Of a stretch of DNA of 64,000 nt, positions 16,561 to 26,530 are shown one piece after another. Position 1 is the first letter of the stretch, and the number at the start of each line of letters is the position of its first letter. Origin of the DNA: Marinomonas transparens (lineage in GTDB: Bacteria > Pseudomonadota > Gammaproteobacteria > Pseudomonadales > Marinomonadaceae); assembly GCF_016463975.1 (NCBI RefSeq), contig NZ_JAEMNX010000001.1, positions 124,001 through 188,000 of the forward strand, read 5' to 3'. Both the position numbers and the translations under genes were made by a program. A model generated the notes under the pieces. It had not been told where the DNA came from. It saw only the letters and a program-made list of their open reading frames with translations, and did no database searches.

Positions 16561-18791
16561 GCCTGTTTCTCCTTTAAAGAAGGGGCAGAAAAAGAAGTTT
16601 TAGTCGGTGTGATAGAGATGGAATCGGTACGGCGTAGACGGCGTTGGCCTACCGCTAAATTGATGCCTATGATGACGCTCAACATGACGAGAATCAGTAC
16701 GCTACAGTAAGCAATGGCAATACCAAATTCGCCGTTCTCCACTAAGCCGATAATATAGGAGGTCGCCATATTATGATCGGCACTAACGAGGAAGATAACC
16801 GCACTGACCGAGGTAATAGCACGCACAAAACTGTACACCAAAGCAGCAATAATCGCCGGTCTCAGCAGGGGTAAAATTACTCGACGGAAGGTCATTAGAC
16901 TGTTTGCCCCTAGCGTCAACGAGGCTTCATCCAAGCTCTTATCTAGCTGACTCATCGCGGCAATGCCACCACGCACACCCACCGGCATGTTACGGAAGAC
17001 AAAACAGATAATCAGAATAACGCCTGTACCCGTAAGTTCAAACGGCGGCACATTAAACGCCAAGATGTAACTGATACCAATCACGGTACCAGGAATAGCA
17101 AAGCTCAACATGGTGCCGAATTCAAAGGTGTCTTTCCATTTGAATTGCTGCCTCACTAGCAAGTAGGCGGTAAGCAAACCCACCAACGCGGTGAAAGGTG
17201 CCGCAATCGCCGAAATGCTTAAGGTGGTCCACAGCGAATCCCACGCTGCGCCTTCCCAGATCACCCCAAAGTCGCCCCAACCAACGGCGAAGGCATCGGT
17301 GTAATGCTGCAAGGTAAAGCTATTGTCATAGCCCCAATTTTGCACAAAACCACCAAACATGATCATGCCGTAGATCACCACCGTTAATGCGGCCCAAGGT
17401 AACGCGGCCATGTAACAAGCCACCTTCATGCCATCGTTCAAGCCCATATAAGCACCCGACTCGGCCTTGCCTGTTACCGTGGTATAGGATTTTTTACCCA
17501 ACCAACGGCGCTGTAAAAAAAAGGCACTTAAGGTGAATGCTAATAACACCATCGCCAGTACCGCAGCGTAGCCTTGATCATTTTGGGCGCCCACTATGGC
17601 AAAGAATATTTCCGTCGACAGTACCTCAAAGTCACCGCCCAGTACCATGGGGTTACCAAAGTCGGCCAAGCTTTCAATAAAGGCGAGCAAGAAGGCATTA
17701 GCTAATCCGGGGCGCATTAAGGGTAAGGAAACATTAACAAAAGTTTTCCAACGGTTGGCATGCAGCGTTTGTGAGGCTTCTTCCATGGAAGGACTCACGC
17801 CTTCAACCACGCCAATCAACACTAGGAAAGAAATCGGTGTAAAAGATAAGACTTGGGCAAACAAAACACCGGGCATACCATACAACCAACGACCCGGTTC
17901 AATATTGAACACATCTGCAAAAAATTGTGTCACCACGCCAGAACGACCAAACAATAAGATCAGCGCCAGACCAATAACAAAGGGCGGTGTGATGATGGGT
18001 AATACGGTCAATAAGCGCAGAGATTTTTTCCAGCGAAAGCCGGTTCTGGTTACCACCAAGGCAAAGGCTAAGCCTAATAAGGTCGTCAAGAAAGCCGTAG
18101 AAATCGCTAGTGCTAAGGAGTTCCAAGCAATGCCGCAGGAATAACCACTGCTTAAACAGGATACCGACCAAATGTTGTCGCTAAACAGTTTATTAGCAAA
18201 CGCCACCGGCGCGAAGCTACCGTCGTTGTCAACAAACGCACTAAACAATACTTGGCTAACAGGAAAGAAAACAAAGATACCCACCAGCGTAACGACTAAA
18301 CCGATACTACCGGTGACAAACACATCGCCTTTTAAGAAACCCGATGCGGCCAAGCCAGTAGTAAGTAATATTAAGAATGAAAGACCACACAAGACCGCAC
18401 CATAACCCATGCCATATTGCTGTTGTTCTAGCTCGCCAAACAGAAGGTCTAAGCTGACAAACTGCCAACCGCTCACGCCAATGGCAAAGCCTTGAACAAG
18501 CATGTAAATAAGGCCAGAAGCACCGGCAATAATCAGGTAGCGACTGTAACGCGGGTCATTTTTCGTCAGCGGAATAAGCCGTAAGGGAAGTAACAATGGT
18601 AATGCCAAAGGCAACAACCATAGACGCTCAGCAAGCATGCCCTGTAATATCGCGGGAGCATAGTCCATGTCAGTCGGATAACCGTCCGTCAACCAAATAA
18701 AAGACCAAAAACCATCCTCTAACAAATACCAAGGCATCAGTAAAAAACCAATCCAGCCTAATATTAACCAAGGAATAAAAGAGTGCTTCAC
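16557..18791 (-). CDS. Fused double-permease ABC transporter membrane protein (FbpB/AfuB type)
   Basis: About 744 residues with two copies of the binding-protein-dependent permease domain. EAA-type loops are visible at EASQTLHANRWKTFVNVSLP and EASLTLGANSLMTFRRVILP, so one polypeptide supplies both membrane halves. The fused layout is seen in AfuB and FbpB-like importers. GTG 18791 is chosen as start because GGAG lies 8 nt upstream. An apparent TTG start at 18854 lies inside the intercistronic hairpin and is unlikely. It overlaps the ATPase gene by 4 nt. Confidence 0.88.
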   Translation of the reverse strand: MKHSFIPWLILGWIGFLLMPWYLLEDGFWSFIWLTDGYPTDMDYAPAILQGMLAERLWLLPLALPLLLPLRLIPLTKNDPRYSRYLIIAGASGLIYMLVQGFAIGVSGWQFVSLDLLFGELEQQQYGMGYGAVLCGLSFLILLTTGLAASGFLKGDVFVTGSIGLVVTLVGIFVFFPVSQVLFSAFVDNDGSFAPVAFANKLFSDNIWSVSCLSSGYSCGIAWNSLALAISTAFLTTLLGLAFALVVTRTGFRWKKSLRLLTVLPIITPPFVIGLALILLFGRSGVVTQFFADVFNIEPGRWLYGMPGVLFAQVLSFTPISFLVLIGVVEGVSPSMEEASQTLHANRWKTFVNVSLPLMRPGLANAFLLAFIESLADFGNPMVLGGDFEVLSTEIFFAIVGAQNDQGYAAVLAMVLLAFTLSAFFLQRRWLGKKSYTTVTGKAESGAYMGLNDGMKVACYMAALPWAALTVVIYGMIMFGGFVQNWGYDNSFTLQHYTDAFAVGWGDFGVIWEGAAWDSLWTTLSISAIAAPFTALVGLLTAYLLVRQQFKWKDTFEFGTMLSFAIPGTVIGISYILAFNVPPFELTGTGVILIICFVFRNMPVGVRGGIAAMSQLDKSLDEASLTLGANSLMTFRRVILPLLRPAIIAALVYSFVRAITSVSAVIFLVSADHNMATSYIIGLVENGEFGIAIAYCSVLILVMLSVIIGINLAVGQRRLRRTDSISITPTKTSFSAPSLKEKQA

Positions 18792-18833
18792 GATCAATAC
18801 TCCAAAGAGAGACTCAAATAGTGATGTGAGTTT

Positions 18834-18857
18834 CTGCTGGGCCTTGTGGCCCAACAG
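18834..18857 (-). promoter_or_regulatory. Intercistronic hairpin after the binding-protein gene
   Basis: Leftward, CTGTTGGGCC-ACAA-GGCCCAGCAG forms a 10-bp stem between the binding-protein stop and the permease start, with no T run. Such hairpins commonly protect the binding-protein mRNA and lower permease expression. Confidence 0.6.
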
Positions 18858-18891
18858 ATCTCAATATGTCATCAATAGCTCTACCCGTGAA

Positions 18892-19923
18892 TTAACGCGG
18901 TAAAGATTTGATTTCCGCGTCCCAACGTTGCAACAGGTGCTGACGTGTTTCGGCTGAACCGTATTTGGCAAAGTTGTAATCGATCAGTTTTAGGGTAGAG
19001 AAGTCTGGCGCACCGTCAGGAGTGGTGGCCGATTTATTAGAAGGAACTTGATAAGCCTTAGCTTCTGCCGCTAGGGTCTGAATATCTGGACGTAGTGCAA
19101 ACTCGGCCCACATTTTCGCTTCTTTCAAGTGACGAGCGCCTTTCACGATACTCATAGAACCGACTTCGTAGCCTGTTCCTTCACAGGGTGCAACGGCTTT
19201 CACTGGGTAACCCTTTTTCACCTGTTTGACAATGTCGTGAATGAAGGTAATGCCTATGGCCGTTTCACCATTGGCCGCGGCTTTGATCGGCGCTGATCCA
19301 GACTTGGTGTATTGGTTAATGTTTTTATGCAGATTCGACAAGAACTCAAACGCTTGGTCTTCACCCATTATTTGCACAAAAGTGGCAAGCGCCGTATAAG
19401 AGGTGCCCGATGAATTCGGGTTAGCCACTTGCACTTCCCCTTTGTAAATAGGCTTGGTGAGATCTTTCCAACATTGTGGTGCCGGTAAGCCCTTGGCTTT
19501 CAGTAGGTCAGCATTGTAGCCAAAGCCTAATGCACCAGCGTAAATGCCCACGGTACGATAGCCTGATACCTTAGCTTGATTTTGCGCCCAATCGTTTAAC
19601 TCTGGCAAAGCTTTAGGTTTATACACTTGGGTGAGTTTTTCAGCCGCAGCTTGCAGATGAGGGTCACCGGTTCCACCCCACCAGATATCAATTTTTGGAT
19701 TTTTTCTTTCTGCGCGTAATTGTGCGTAGGATTCACCTGAGCTTTTACGGATAAGGGAAACCTTGACGCCTGTTTCGGCTTCAAAGCGGGTTTCCATTAA
19801 GCTACACCAATCGGTGTCGGTGGAACAAAGCACATTAAGTTTGCCTTTTGCCAACGCAGGTGTTGCGCCCAAAGTGGCAACAGTGGCTAGTGTCAGGCCG
19901 AGAAGATAGGAAGATTTTTTCAT
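18892..19923 (-). CDS. Periplasmic binding protein of an AfuA/FbpA-like ABC importer
   Basis: A 343-residue class II periplasmic binding protein. The signal peptide is KKSSYLLGLTLATVATLG followed by ATPALA; the mature part begins KGKLNVLCSTDTDWC. Family blocks are IDIWWGGTGDPHLQAA and NPNSSGTSYT. The NPxSSGTxYT block and the absence of the paired tyrosines of ferric-binding FbpA favour an organic ligand, such as a sugar phosphate as for AfuA, over Fe(III). The phosphatase in the same operon and the LacI-type regulator support this. The start with GGAGG is at 19923; an upstream in-frame ATG adds only non-signal residues. Confidence 0.8.
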   Translation of the reverse strand: MKKSSYLLGLTLATVATLGATPALAKGKLNVLCSTDTDWCSLMETRFEAETGVKVSLIRKSSGESYAQLRAERKNPKIDIWWGGTGDPHLQAAAEKLTQVYKPKALPELNDWAQNQAKVSGYRTVGIYAGALGFGYNADLLKAKGLPAPQCWKDLTKPIYKGEVQVANPNSSGTSYTALATFVQIMGEDQAFEFLSNLHKNINQYTKSGSAPIKAAANGETAIGITFIHDIVKQVKKGYPVKAVAPCEGTGYEVGSMSIVKGARHLKEAKMWAEFALRPDIQTLAAEAKAYQVPSNKSATTPDGAPDFSTLKLIDYNFAKYGSAETRQHLLQRWDAEIKSLPR

Positions 19924-19954
19924 TTTTGTATTGCCTCCGAATGTATTTTTATTT

Positions 19955-19974
19955 TTGTGCATACGTATGAACAA
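19955..19974. promoter_or_regulatory. LacI-family operator upstream of the ABC operon
   Basis: TTGTGCATACGTATGAACAA is a 20-bp inverted repeat with nine of ten pairs matched and a central CG, the hallmark of LacI-family operators. It lies 32 bp upstream of the binding-protein start and just downstream of the lacI-type gene, which is its likely binder. Confidence 0.75.
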
Positions 19975-20074
19975 CAACAAAAGCATACGCTCGATATGGG
20001 CTTTATGAAAGAAAAAAGTGAAAATGAATAAAAATGGAAAATAAATTCCAAAATACCTTTGGGAGAATTCTGAG

Positions 20075-21100
20075 TTAAAGCGTATTGGACTCTGTGAGCG
20101 TGCCTCTAAATACCAGTTCTACCGAGACTTTTTGTTGAATCGGCTTGGTATTGGGTTGTTTTAAGCGTTTTTGTAACGCGCTCACTGCGGCAGCGGCCAT
20201 TTTCTGTGGCGATTGTCGCACTGTGGTTAAATCGTAAGATTGATAGCGCGCAATTGAAATATCATCACAGCCAATAACGGCAATATCAGTGGGGACAGCA
20301 AGTGTATTTGACTGTTTCAGCGCATCTAAAAAGCCACAAGCGATGCAATCCATGCAAAAGAACACACCATCAGGGTAATGCTTGGAGGCTAAGAGATCGG
20401 CACCGAATTGAGCCCCTCCATGGTAATTTCCCGTCTCGCAGAAGGCTTCTTCTAGACTAATAGAGCCTTGTTTAACAAAGGGTGAAAGCTTGTCTAAAAA
20501 TCCTTTGGTTCGTTTAACGCTGCTGTAGCTCGCGACTTTTGAACGAACCACCATGAGCTTACGCTTACCAGCTTTCATTAAGGCTTCGGCAGCCAGTGCC
20601 CCCGCCTTTTCATTATCTAAATTTACAATGTCAGCCTCGCTAGAGTGATCAGCACGATTCACTAACACCACGGGTGTACCACGTTTAATAAAGGTTTTGG
20701 CCACCGCTTCACTTGGGGTACCGGAAGTAATGATGACACCACTCAGCTGATATTGAATAAGACTTTGCAATTGCACATCAATCGTATGCGTATCCGAGAC
20801 GTCGATCACCATCGGCCTAAGACCATTATTTTGGATCTCTAGAACAAGACTATTTAAAAACTCTGAACGAAAAGGGTCAGCTAATCCGGCCGTCACTAAA
20901 CCAACCAAGTCGCTGCGTTTCTTGATCATGGTTTGCGCGGCTTTGTTAACCTGATACCCCAATTCATCTGCCGCCGCGAACACCTTTTGGCGAGTGCCAT
21001 CGGAAATGCGACTGCTTGAATCAAAGCTCCGCGATACGGTAGATTGGGAGACGCCTGCTAAGCGGGCAACATCCGCAGAAGTGACACTCGGTTTATCCAT
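20075..21100 (-). CDS. LacI-family transcriptional repressor
   Basis: A 341-residue LacI/GalR regulator. The N-terminal helix-turn-helix is VTSADVARLAGVSQSTVSRS, followed by the hinge and a periplasmic-binding-like sensor domain (about 60-335) with GLVTAGLADPF and AVIGCDDISIARYQ. It lies upstream of and codirectional with the ABC/phosphatase operon. The near-perfect operator lies between them, so it probably controls that operon in response to a sugar or sugar-phosphate. Its own operator was not found upstream of 21100. Confidence 0.9.
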   Translation of the reverse strand: MDKPSVTSADVARLAGVSQSTVSRSFDSSSRISDGTRQKVFAAADELGYQVNKAAQTMIKKRSDLVGLVTAGLADPFRSEFLNSLVLEIQNNGLRPMVIDVSDTHTIDVQLQSLIQYQLSGVIITSGTPSEAVAKTFIKRGTPVVLVNRADHSSEADIVNLDNEKAGALAAEALMKAGKRKLMVVRSKVASYSSVKRTKGFLDKLSPFVKQGSISLEEAFCETGNYHGGAQFGADLLASKHYPDGVFFCMDCIACGFLDALKQSNTLAVPTDIAVIGCDDISIARYQSYDLTTVRQSPQKMAAAAVSALQKRLKQPNTKPIQQKVSVELVFRGTLTESNTL

Positions 21101-21259
21101 TATTTGCTCAAAGAAGTTTCAGGGTATTAGGTTAATCGTAAACCAGAAATATTATATTTATTCACAGATTAACACTTATCCTAAGATGATGCCTTGCTCA
21201 AAAAAGAGGACGTATGAAACCGAGCCAACACGCTAAGCTCCTAGAAAAAGCCAATTGAA

Positions 21260-23617
21260 TTAAATTACCTTGTTTTGTTGATAAGTCAGCGCTTGCTCAA
21301 GTGAAATGGGTCTAGAGAAATAAAAGCCCTGTAGATAGTCACAGCCATAACCCAGCAATAAATCCACCTGATGTTGTGTCTCTACCCCTTCAGCAATAAC
21401 CAATACCCCTAATTTATGGGCCATTAAGATGATGGCTTCACATAAAGACAATGCAGAAGATTCGTCATCCAATTTTTGCACAAAGCTTTTATCTATCTTT
21501 AAGTAATCAATATCATGATTCATCACATAAGCCAGTGAGGAGTGACCAGTGCCAAAGTCGTCCAAAGCCACTTGAATGCCTTTTTCTCTGAAATCGAGTA
21601 GCGCTTTACGAGTGTTTTCATCTAGGTTCATCAGAAGGTGTTCGGTTATCTCTACCACCAAGCCATTTTTTTGCTGTGCATCTTTTAACCCATCAGGGTC
21701 AGTTAGCAAGCTTTCCAAAAAAACACAGATTCCACCTTGCTGGTTAGATAACTGAATGGGCGACACATTGACACTAACTTGCACGTCATCACCATAAACT
21801 CGACGGATATCAATCAGAGCCTTTTTCGCTTCACTGATAACCCAATTACCTATTTCTATGATTTGTCCCGACTCTTCTGCAAATTGAATAAATTGATCCG
21901 GAGGAATCAGTCCTTTCTCAGGGTGCTGCCATCGAATCAGTGCTTCAAATTTCACCACGCTACCCTTGCTGTCTATGATCGGCTGATAAACCAAATAAAA
22001 TTCTTGATTGCTAATCGCATGGCGTAGATCTTTAATCAGCTCAATTCGCTGTACTAGGGCATCTTTTAAACTCCACGAGAATCGACGAACAGAGTCTCGT
22101 CCGCATTTCTTAGCATGATACATCGCTTGGTCAGCGGCCCCCATCAGCTCTCTTATGTTTTCTCCATCGTCTGGGTAGACAGCAATGCCTATACTAGAGG
22201 TAACTATCATCTCCCCATAGGATGGTGATACATCAATCGGCTGCTTAACTAAGCCTCTGATCTCTTCGCATACTTCTAACAGCCGAGTTTCTTCCGCGTC
22301 ATCCCCTGCAAATAAGAAAACAAATTCATCACCGCCAAGGCGACTAATACATTTGGCTGTTGGACAATGCTCAATTAAGCGTGTAGCCATCACCTTAAGT
22401 ACATCATCGCCAGCTTCATGACCACGGGTATCGTTGAGCTCTTTGAAGTTATCTAAATCCAGAAGAATGATGCCAAGTTTATGATCACCTGCATCTAGAT
22501 GACTTAAGGATTCAGCAAGTTGTCGGTTAAAGGCATCCCTATTGGGAATTCCGGTTAAACCATCCGTTTGAGTTTGTTGGATAATTCTCTGCTCAGCTTG
22601 CCGCTTAAGCGCAGCCATTTCGATAAAAGTATCCTGTAAATCATCCATTTCTTGCACGCCAGTCAATGGCGAAGCCAACACATTCTCATTTCGTCCTAAC
22701 CTAAAAGCCAGCTCTGACAAGGTGCTAAGAGGACCAGATATTGAGTTTATAAAAAATAAGCGGAACAATATTAGAACAAAGGCCACCATCAGCGAAAACA
22801 CACTAATAATAAGAGTGTAGTGCCTATCTACCGCGGCTAGCGCGTCGTCTACGCCAATTCCCATTAAAAAGGTAAGCTGTAGATTGCCTTCTGAATCTAA
22901 CACTTTATGTTCCGTAAATACCCGTCCGACACCATCCTCCCCTCGCCAAACTTGATTGATTTTTGTCGGAAGATCCAAAACGGCACTTAATGGATAGCCC
23001 ACAATGGCATTGCCATTTGCATCGAGAATATAAGCGACACTCTGCTTGGGTAAACTGGTTTTATCGAGAAGTTTATTCCACCAATCCAATGAAATAACAA
23101 CAACCGCCGCACCGACAACAGTATTTTCATCCTCAAAATGACGAACAGGATAAGCAAAGTTAATAGTAGGGCGACCTACAGCACGATCAATTTGCACACC
23201 GCTGGTGCTAAAACGTTGTTTATCCAAGGCTTCACGAATGTAGTCTCGGTCACTCACATCCACGGGTTTTAATAGGGGCATGCCATTACAGGTTAGAATG
23301 CCCAGTGCATTCGGAACCCCAATGTTGACATAACGTTCGTCCAGCTTTGTGAGTTCAGTCACAAAGTGTCGACAGGCAGTAGAGTCTGGTTGTTGTAACT
23401 GGGGCAGAGATGCTAAGGAGATTAGAAAGCGTTGAGTAGATTCAATGAGAGCTTCTTGGTTATCCGCCGCCTGACTGGAAATCACTTCGGCGACCTGTAG
23501 TAATTCGTCTTTGACGATTGAACGACTGTAATCAAAGCTCAAATAGATAAACACGTAGCATGGAGCAACGATCAAAAATGCGAGTAGATACAGTCGTCCT
23601 TTGAGTGTATTTAACAT
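21260..23617 (-). CDS. Cache-HAMP-GGDEF-EAL bifunctional c-di-GMP enzyme
   Basis: A 785-residue inner-membrane protein. TM1 is at about 8-28, a periplasmic dCache domain at about 35-270 (including DRDYIREAL and RPTINFAYPVR), TM2 at about 275-297, and HAMP at about 300-350. GGDEF (RLGGDEF, no RxxD inhibition site) and EAL (EALIRW, DDFGTGHSS, IAEGVETQHQ) follow. All visible catalytic motifs of both domains are intact, so it could make or break c-di-GMP depending on the sensed ligand. It is transcribed alone. Confidence 0.92.
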   Translation of the reverse strand: MLNTLKGRLYLLAFLIVAPCYVFIYLSFDYSRSIVKDELLQVAEVISSQAADNQEALIESTQRFLISLASLPQLQQPDSTACRHFVTELTKLDERYVNIGVPNALGILTCNGMPLLKPVDVSDRDYIREALDKQRFSTSGVQIDRAVGRPTINFAYPVRHFEDENTVVGAAVVVISLDWWNKLLDKTSLPKQSVAYILDANGNAIVGYPLSAVLDLPTKINQVWRGEDGVGRVFTEHKVLDSEGNLQLTFLMGIGVDDALAAVDRHYTLIISVFSLMVAFVLILFRLFFINSISGPLSTLSELAFRLGRNENVLASPLTGVQEMDDLQDTFIEMAALKRQAEQRIIQQTQTDGLTGIPNRDAFNRQLAESLSHLDAGDHKLGIILLDLDNFKELNDTRGHEAGDDVLKVMATRLIEHCPTAKCISRLGGDEFVFLFAGDDAEETRLLEVCEEIRGLVKQPIDVSPSYGEMIVTSSIGIAVYPDDGENIRELMGAADQAMYHAKKCGRDSVRRFSWSLKDALVQRIELIKDLRHAISNQEFYLVYQPIIDSKGSVVKFEALIRWQHPEKGLIPPDQFIQFAEESGQIIEIGNWVISEAKKALIDIRRVYGDDVQVSVNVSPIQLSNQQGGICVFLESLLTDPDGLKDAQQKNGLVVEITEHLLMNLDENTRKALLDFREKGIQVALDDFGTGHSSLAYVMNHDIDYLKIDKSFVQKLDDESSALSLCEAIILMAHKLGVLVIAEGVETQHQVDLLLGYGCDYLQGFYFSRPISLEQALTYQQNKVI

Positions 23618-23830
23618 TTTAATATCTACATCTAATTAAGTGCATTAGTCCTAATGCTCGAAAATAACGCTTCATTTTTCACCAGCCTGAAAACTTGGGT
23701 AACCCTTCAGCCAAGTCCATTTTTATAGGGGGAACCTTTTCAGTATATTTGAAGCCAACAGAATGTTTTCGAATAAGTTCGTTGACTTTTGTAGAGTTGG
23801 TTCACTTTTGTAACCAATAACACGATTTTG

Positions 23831-24334
23831 TTAACTTTTTACCGATAAATCGGCTTCCGCCATGGCATCACTTAAGAGACGAAACTTACGTGCAATATCC
23901 CTCGATAAGTTGAGAATCAAGATGCCAAAATCAAAGGCAAACTCATCGTGAAATTTACCGAAGGTATAACTATCCACTTTAAGCAATAGTGATGTTGTTA
24001 TCGCACGGGCATCGGCGGCTCTTGGGTCTAAGGCAATCATTGTGGTGTAACCGACTGCATCACCAAATTCGATGGAAGCTTCCCCGAACGGAATGAATGT
24101 TGACTTGTCTTTGGTTTGCTTAAATAAACCAATAGAGCCATGCAAAACAACATAAAAACTATCGGCTTGATCACCTAAGGAAAAGACGATTTCTTCAGAG
24201 CGATACGCTTCTAATGCTCCTTCGGACAATAGAAACTCAATAGCACCATCGCTCAATGCGCCAAAAATTGACCCTGTTTTTAATCTCGCAAGACTAAGGT
24301 CATAAGGACATTGCGTCACACTGAATGTTTCCAT
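23831..24334 (-). CDS. Stand-alone cyclic-nucleotide-binding domain protein
   Basis: A 167-residue protein made of a single Crp/Fnr-type cNMP-binding beta roll. SLGDQADSFYVVLHGSIGLF matches the GxxxxxxYxxxxG block, and SIEFGDAVGY follows. A C-terminal helical tail comes next, but there is no helix-turn-helix. The phosphate-binding cassette is degenerate (the usual FGExAL is replaced), so cAMP binding is doubtful. It is not a transcription factor by itself. It could act as a regulatory partner protein, perhaps for the c-di-GMP enzyme next door; that is speculation from position only. Confidence 0.7.
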   Translation of the reverse strand: METFSVTQCPYDLSLARLKTGSIFGALSDGAIEFLLSEGALEAYRSEEIVFSLGDQADSFYVVLHGSIGLFKQTKDKSTFIPFGEASIEFGDAVGYTTMIALDPRAADARAITTSLLLKVDSYTFGKFHDEFAFDFGILILNLSRDIARKFRLLSDAMAEADLSVKS

Positions 24335-24468
24335 CTTTTACCCTGTAAAAATACGACAAAGACTTTTTTACACCTCATACCTTAGTAAAGGTCATACCCT
24401 AAACTTAGCAAAGCTCGCTGGAAATACATAATAAATCCAATACTTTCCTTCTTTTCTTACTGCATCAT

Positions 24469-25284
24469 TTACTTATTCCGAAAAGCTCTTGGAGACTCGC
24501 CATAAACTTGCTTAAACAAACGCGAAAAATGAAAAGCCGAGGCAAAACCAGCTTGCTCAGCCACTAAGGCAATCGGAATATTAGTATCACGCAAAAGCGT
24601 CGCTGCATGCTGGCATCTTAATTTCCACAAATAGCGACTTGGAGTAATCTGTAAATACTGCTTAAACAAAAGAATCAGATGATTAGTAGAAACATGACTC
24701 ACCTGCGCAATCGTGTTCAAGTTCAAGGTTTGCTCTAAATGCCGACTCATATAGTCGCATGCCATTCTCACAGACCTAGGTACTGGATGTGAATCTTTAT
24801 GCTTATTTGAGTAAGTATTGGCGTAAGCAAGGTAATAATTTAATAGGGATTGCCCTAGGTCGAGAAGGGCATGGCCAGTGGGTATGCTAGGGGCCCGCGT
24901 TAAAGCTAATCCTAGATCCATGTAAGCTTGGATATCGTAATTTGCCTCCACCACTGGGCGAATACCCGCGAGATGAGATTGCAGGCTATCTTGCTGTCCA
25001 GAGAAGTCTAATTGACACCAGGTATGAACACTTTCATCAGCTAGACTAAACTGATGAAATTCATGTCGGCCGGGTACTAACAAAGCAAAATCCCCCGGAT
25101 TAAGAATCAAGTTTGTCCCATCAATCATCAAGGTCACCTGACCACTTAGCAGATGAAACAGCTGGATACCTCTTTGCACCCGAGGTCCATGCCTCCCACC
25201 TTTAGGGTATTTTGCAAAGCCAAAGTAGACTTCAGTTAAATGATGGGCAGTGATTTCAGACAATTTTTTATAAATTTCAGTCAT
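24469..25284 (-). CDS. AraC-family transcriptional regulator
   Basis: A 271-residue regulator. The N-terminal cupin sensor (about 20-130) includes LFHLLSGQVTLMI and NPGDFALLVPGRHEFHQF. A C-terminal pair of AraC helix-turn-helix motifs includes LNTIAQVSHVSTNHLILLFK and ALVAEQAGFASAFHFSRLFK. It is divergent from the Gfo/Idh/MocA dehydrogenase (106 bp between starts) and probably controls it in response to a sugar-like effector; this is inference from layout. Confidence 0.9.
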   Translation of the reverse strand: MTEIYKKLSEITAHHLTEVYFGFAKYPKGGRHGPRVQRGIQLFHLLSGQVTLMIDGTNLILNPGDFALLVPGRHEFHQFSLADESVHTWCQLDFSGQQDSLQSHLAGIRPVVEANYDIQAYMDLGLALTRAPSIPTGHALLDLGQSLLNYYLAYANTYSNKHKDSHPVPRSVRMACDYMSRHLEQTLNLNTIAQVSHVSTNHLILLFKQYLQITPSRYLWKLRCQHAATLLRDTNIPIALVAEQAGFASAFHFSRLFKQVYGESPRAFRNK

Positions 25285-25390
25285 GTACCAAATACTCTTA
25301 CAAAGCCTATATTATATAACGCCAAGTGAATAAATTTCGTTACCACTTTATTCGCAACAGGTATCTAAAACAATAATAAGAGAACCCATT

Positions 25391-26521
25391 ATGAAACAAG
25401 TTAGAGTTGGACTCATTGGCACAGGCTATATGGGCAAAGCCCATGCTATTGCTTTTAAAACGGCTGGGGCGATTTTCCCCTTAAGCGGCGAGCTGCTCTG
25501 TGAAATGGTCGCCGAGCTCGACCCTCAACTGGCCGAGCGCAAGGCCAAAGAGTTTGGTTTTCAACGCTCCACGGGGAACTGGCAAGAACTGGTGAATGAC
25601 CCAAAAATAGATGTGGTTGATATTTGCGCACCAAATCACCTTCATAAAGAAATGGCCCTTGCTGCGATTGCCGCGGGAAAACATGTGTATTCCGAAAAGC
25701 CTCTGGCCTTAAATGCAAAGGATGCACTAGAAATGACGCTGGCCGCCGAGGCGGCGGGAGTGAAAACCTTGGTCGGTTTTAACTACGTCAAAAATCCAAC
25801 CGTGCAACTCGCGAAAGAAATTATTTCTAATGGTGAAATCGGTGAGGTGGTGCATTTTCGCGGCACCTTTAATGAGGACTACCTTGCAGACGCTAACAGT
25901 GAATTCACTTGGCGCTTAAAACGTGAATTTTCTGGTTCAGGTACATTAGGCGATATGGGCTCTCACATTATCAACATGGCTCACTATCTGGTGGCCCCCA
26001 TTGCTCAGGTCTGTGCGGATTTACAAACCGTTCATAAGCAACGCCCCATCGCTGGCACGACCGAGCAAATGGGCGAGGTAGAAAATGATGATCAGGTGCA
26101 TATGATGGTGCGTTTTGCCAATGGTGCTATCGGTACACTGGAATCCTCTCGCATTGCTTGGGGGCGAAAAAATGGCTTATGGTTTGAAGTGACGGGGACC
26201 AAAGGTAGCTTAATTTACGATCAAGAACGCCTTTCTGAATTACAACTTTATACCCAAAACGAGGCAAAAAACCGCCAAGGCTTCCGTCGTATTCTGACAG
26301 GGCCAGACCACCCGGATTATGCTCACTTTTGTGTTTCTGCGGGACATGGTTTGGGCTATAACGACATGAAAGCCGTCGAGGTTCGAGACCTGATTGAAGG
26401 GATTTTGACAGAAGCTCCCCTATGGCCAGATTTTCGCGCTGCCTATCAGGTTAATCAGGTTTGTGATGCGGCGGAGACGTCTTATCAGGAAGCTCGCTGG
26501 GTATCTTTGAGCCATGAATAG
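25391..26521 (+). CDS. Gfo/Idh/MocA family NAD(P)-dependent oxidoreductase
   Basis: A 376-residue dehydrogenase. The Rossmann motif GLIGTGYMGKAHA is at residues 7-19. The catalytic SEKPLALN motif (EKP) is near residue 99, followed by the Gfo/Idh/MocA C-terminal domain with DMGSHIINMAHYL. Members oxidise or epimerise sugars, inositols and related polyols; the substrate here is not identifiable. It is monocistronic, divergent from an AraC regulator, and ends at a terminator. Confidence 0.9.
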   Translation: MKQVRVGLIGTGYMGKAHAIAFKTAGAIFPLSGELLCEMVAELDPQLAERKAKEFGFQRSTGNWQELVNDPKIDVVDICAPNHLHKEMALAAIAAGKHVYSEKPLALNAKDALEMTLAAEAAGVKTLVGFNYVKNPTVQLAKEIISNGEIGEVVHFRGTFNEDYLADANSEFTWRLKREFSGSGTLGDMGSHIINMAHYLVAPIAQVCADLQTVHKQRPIAGTTEQMGEVENDDQVHMMVRFANGAIGTLESSRIAWGRKNGLWFEVTGTKGSLIYDQERLSELQLYTQNEAKNRQGFRRILTGPDHPDYAHFCVSAGHGLGYNDMKAVEVRDLIEGILTEAPLWPDFRAAYQVNQVCDAAETSYQEARWVSLSHE

Positions 26522-26530
26522 GCAATGAAA

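Noticed and set aside
18792..18854. TTG-started extension of the double permease
   Set aside because: It lies within the intercistronic hairpin, while GTG 18791 has a good ribosome-binding site.
18892..19923. Ferric-iron binding protein (FbpA) as the function of the ABC binding protein
   Set aside because: The paired tyrosine ligand motif is not visible, and the operon carries a phosphatase and a LacI-type regulator, which fit an organic phosphate better.
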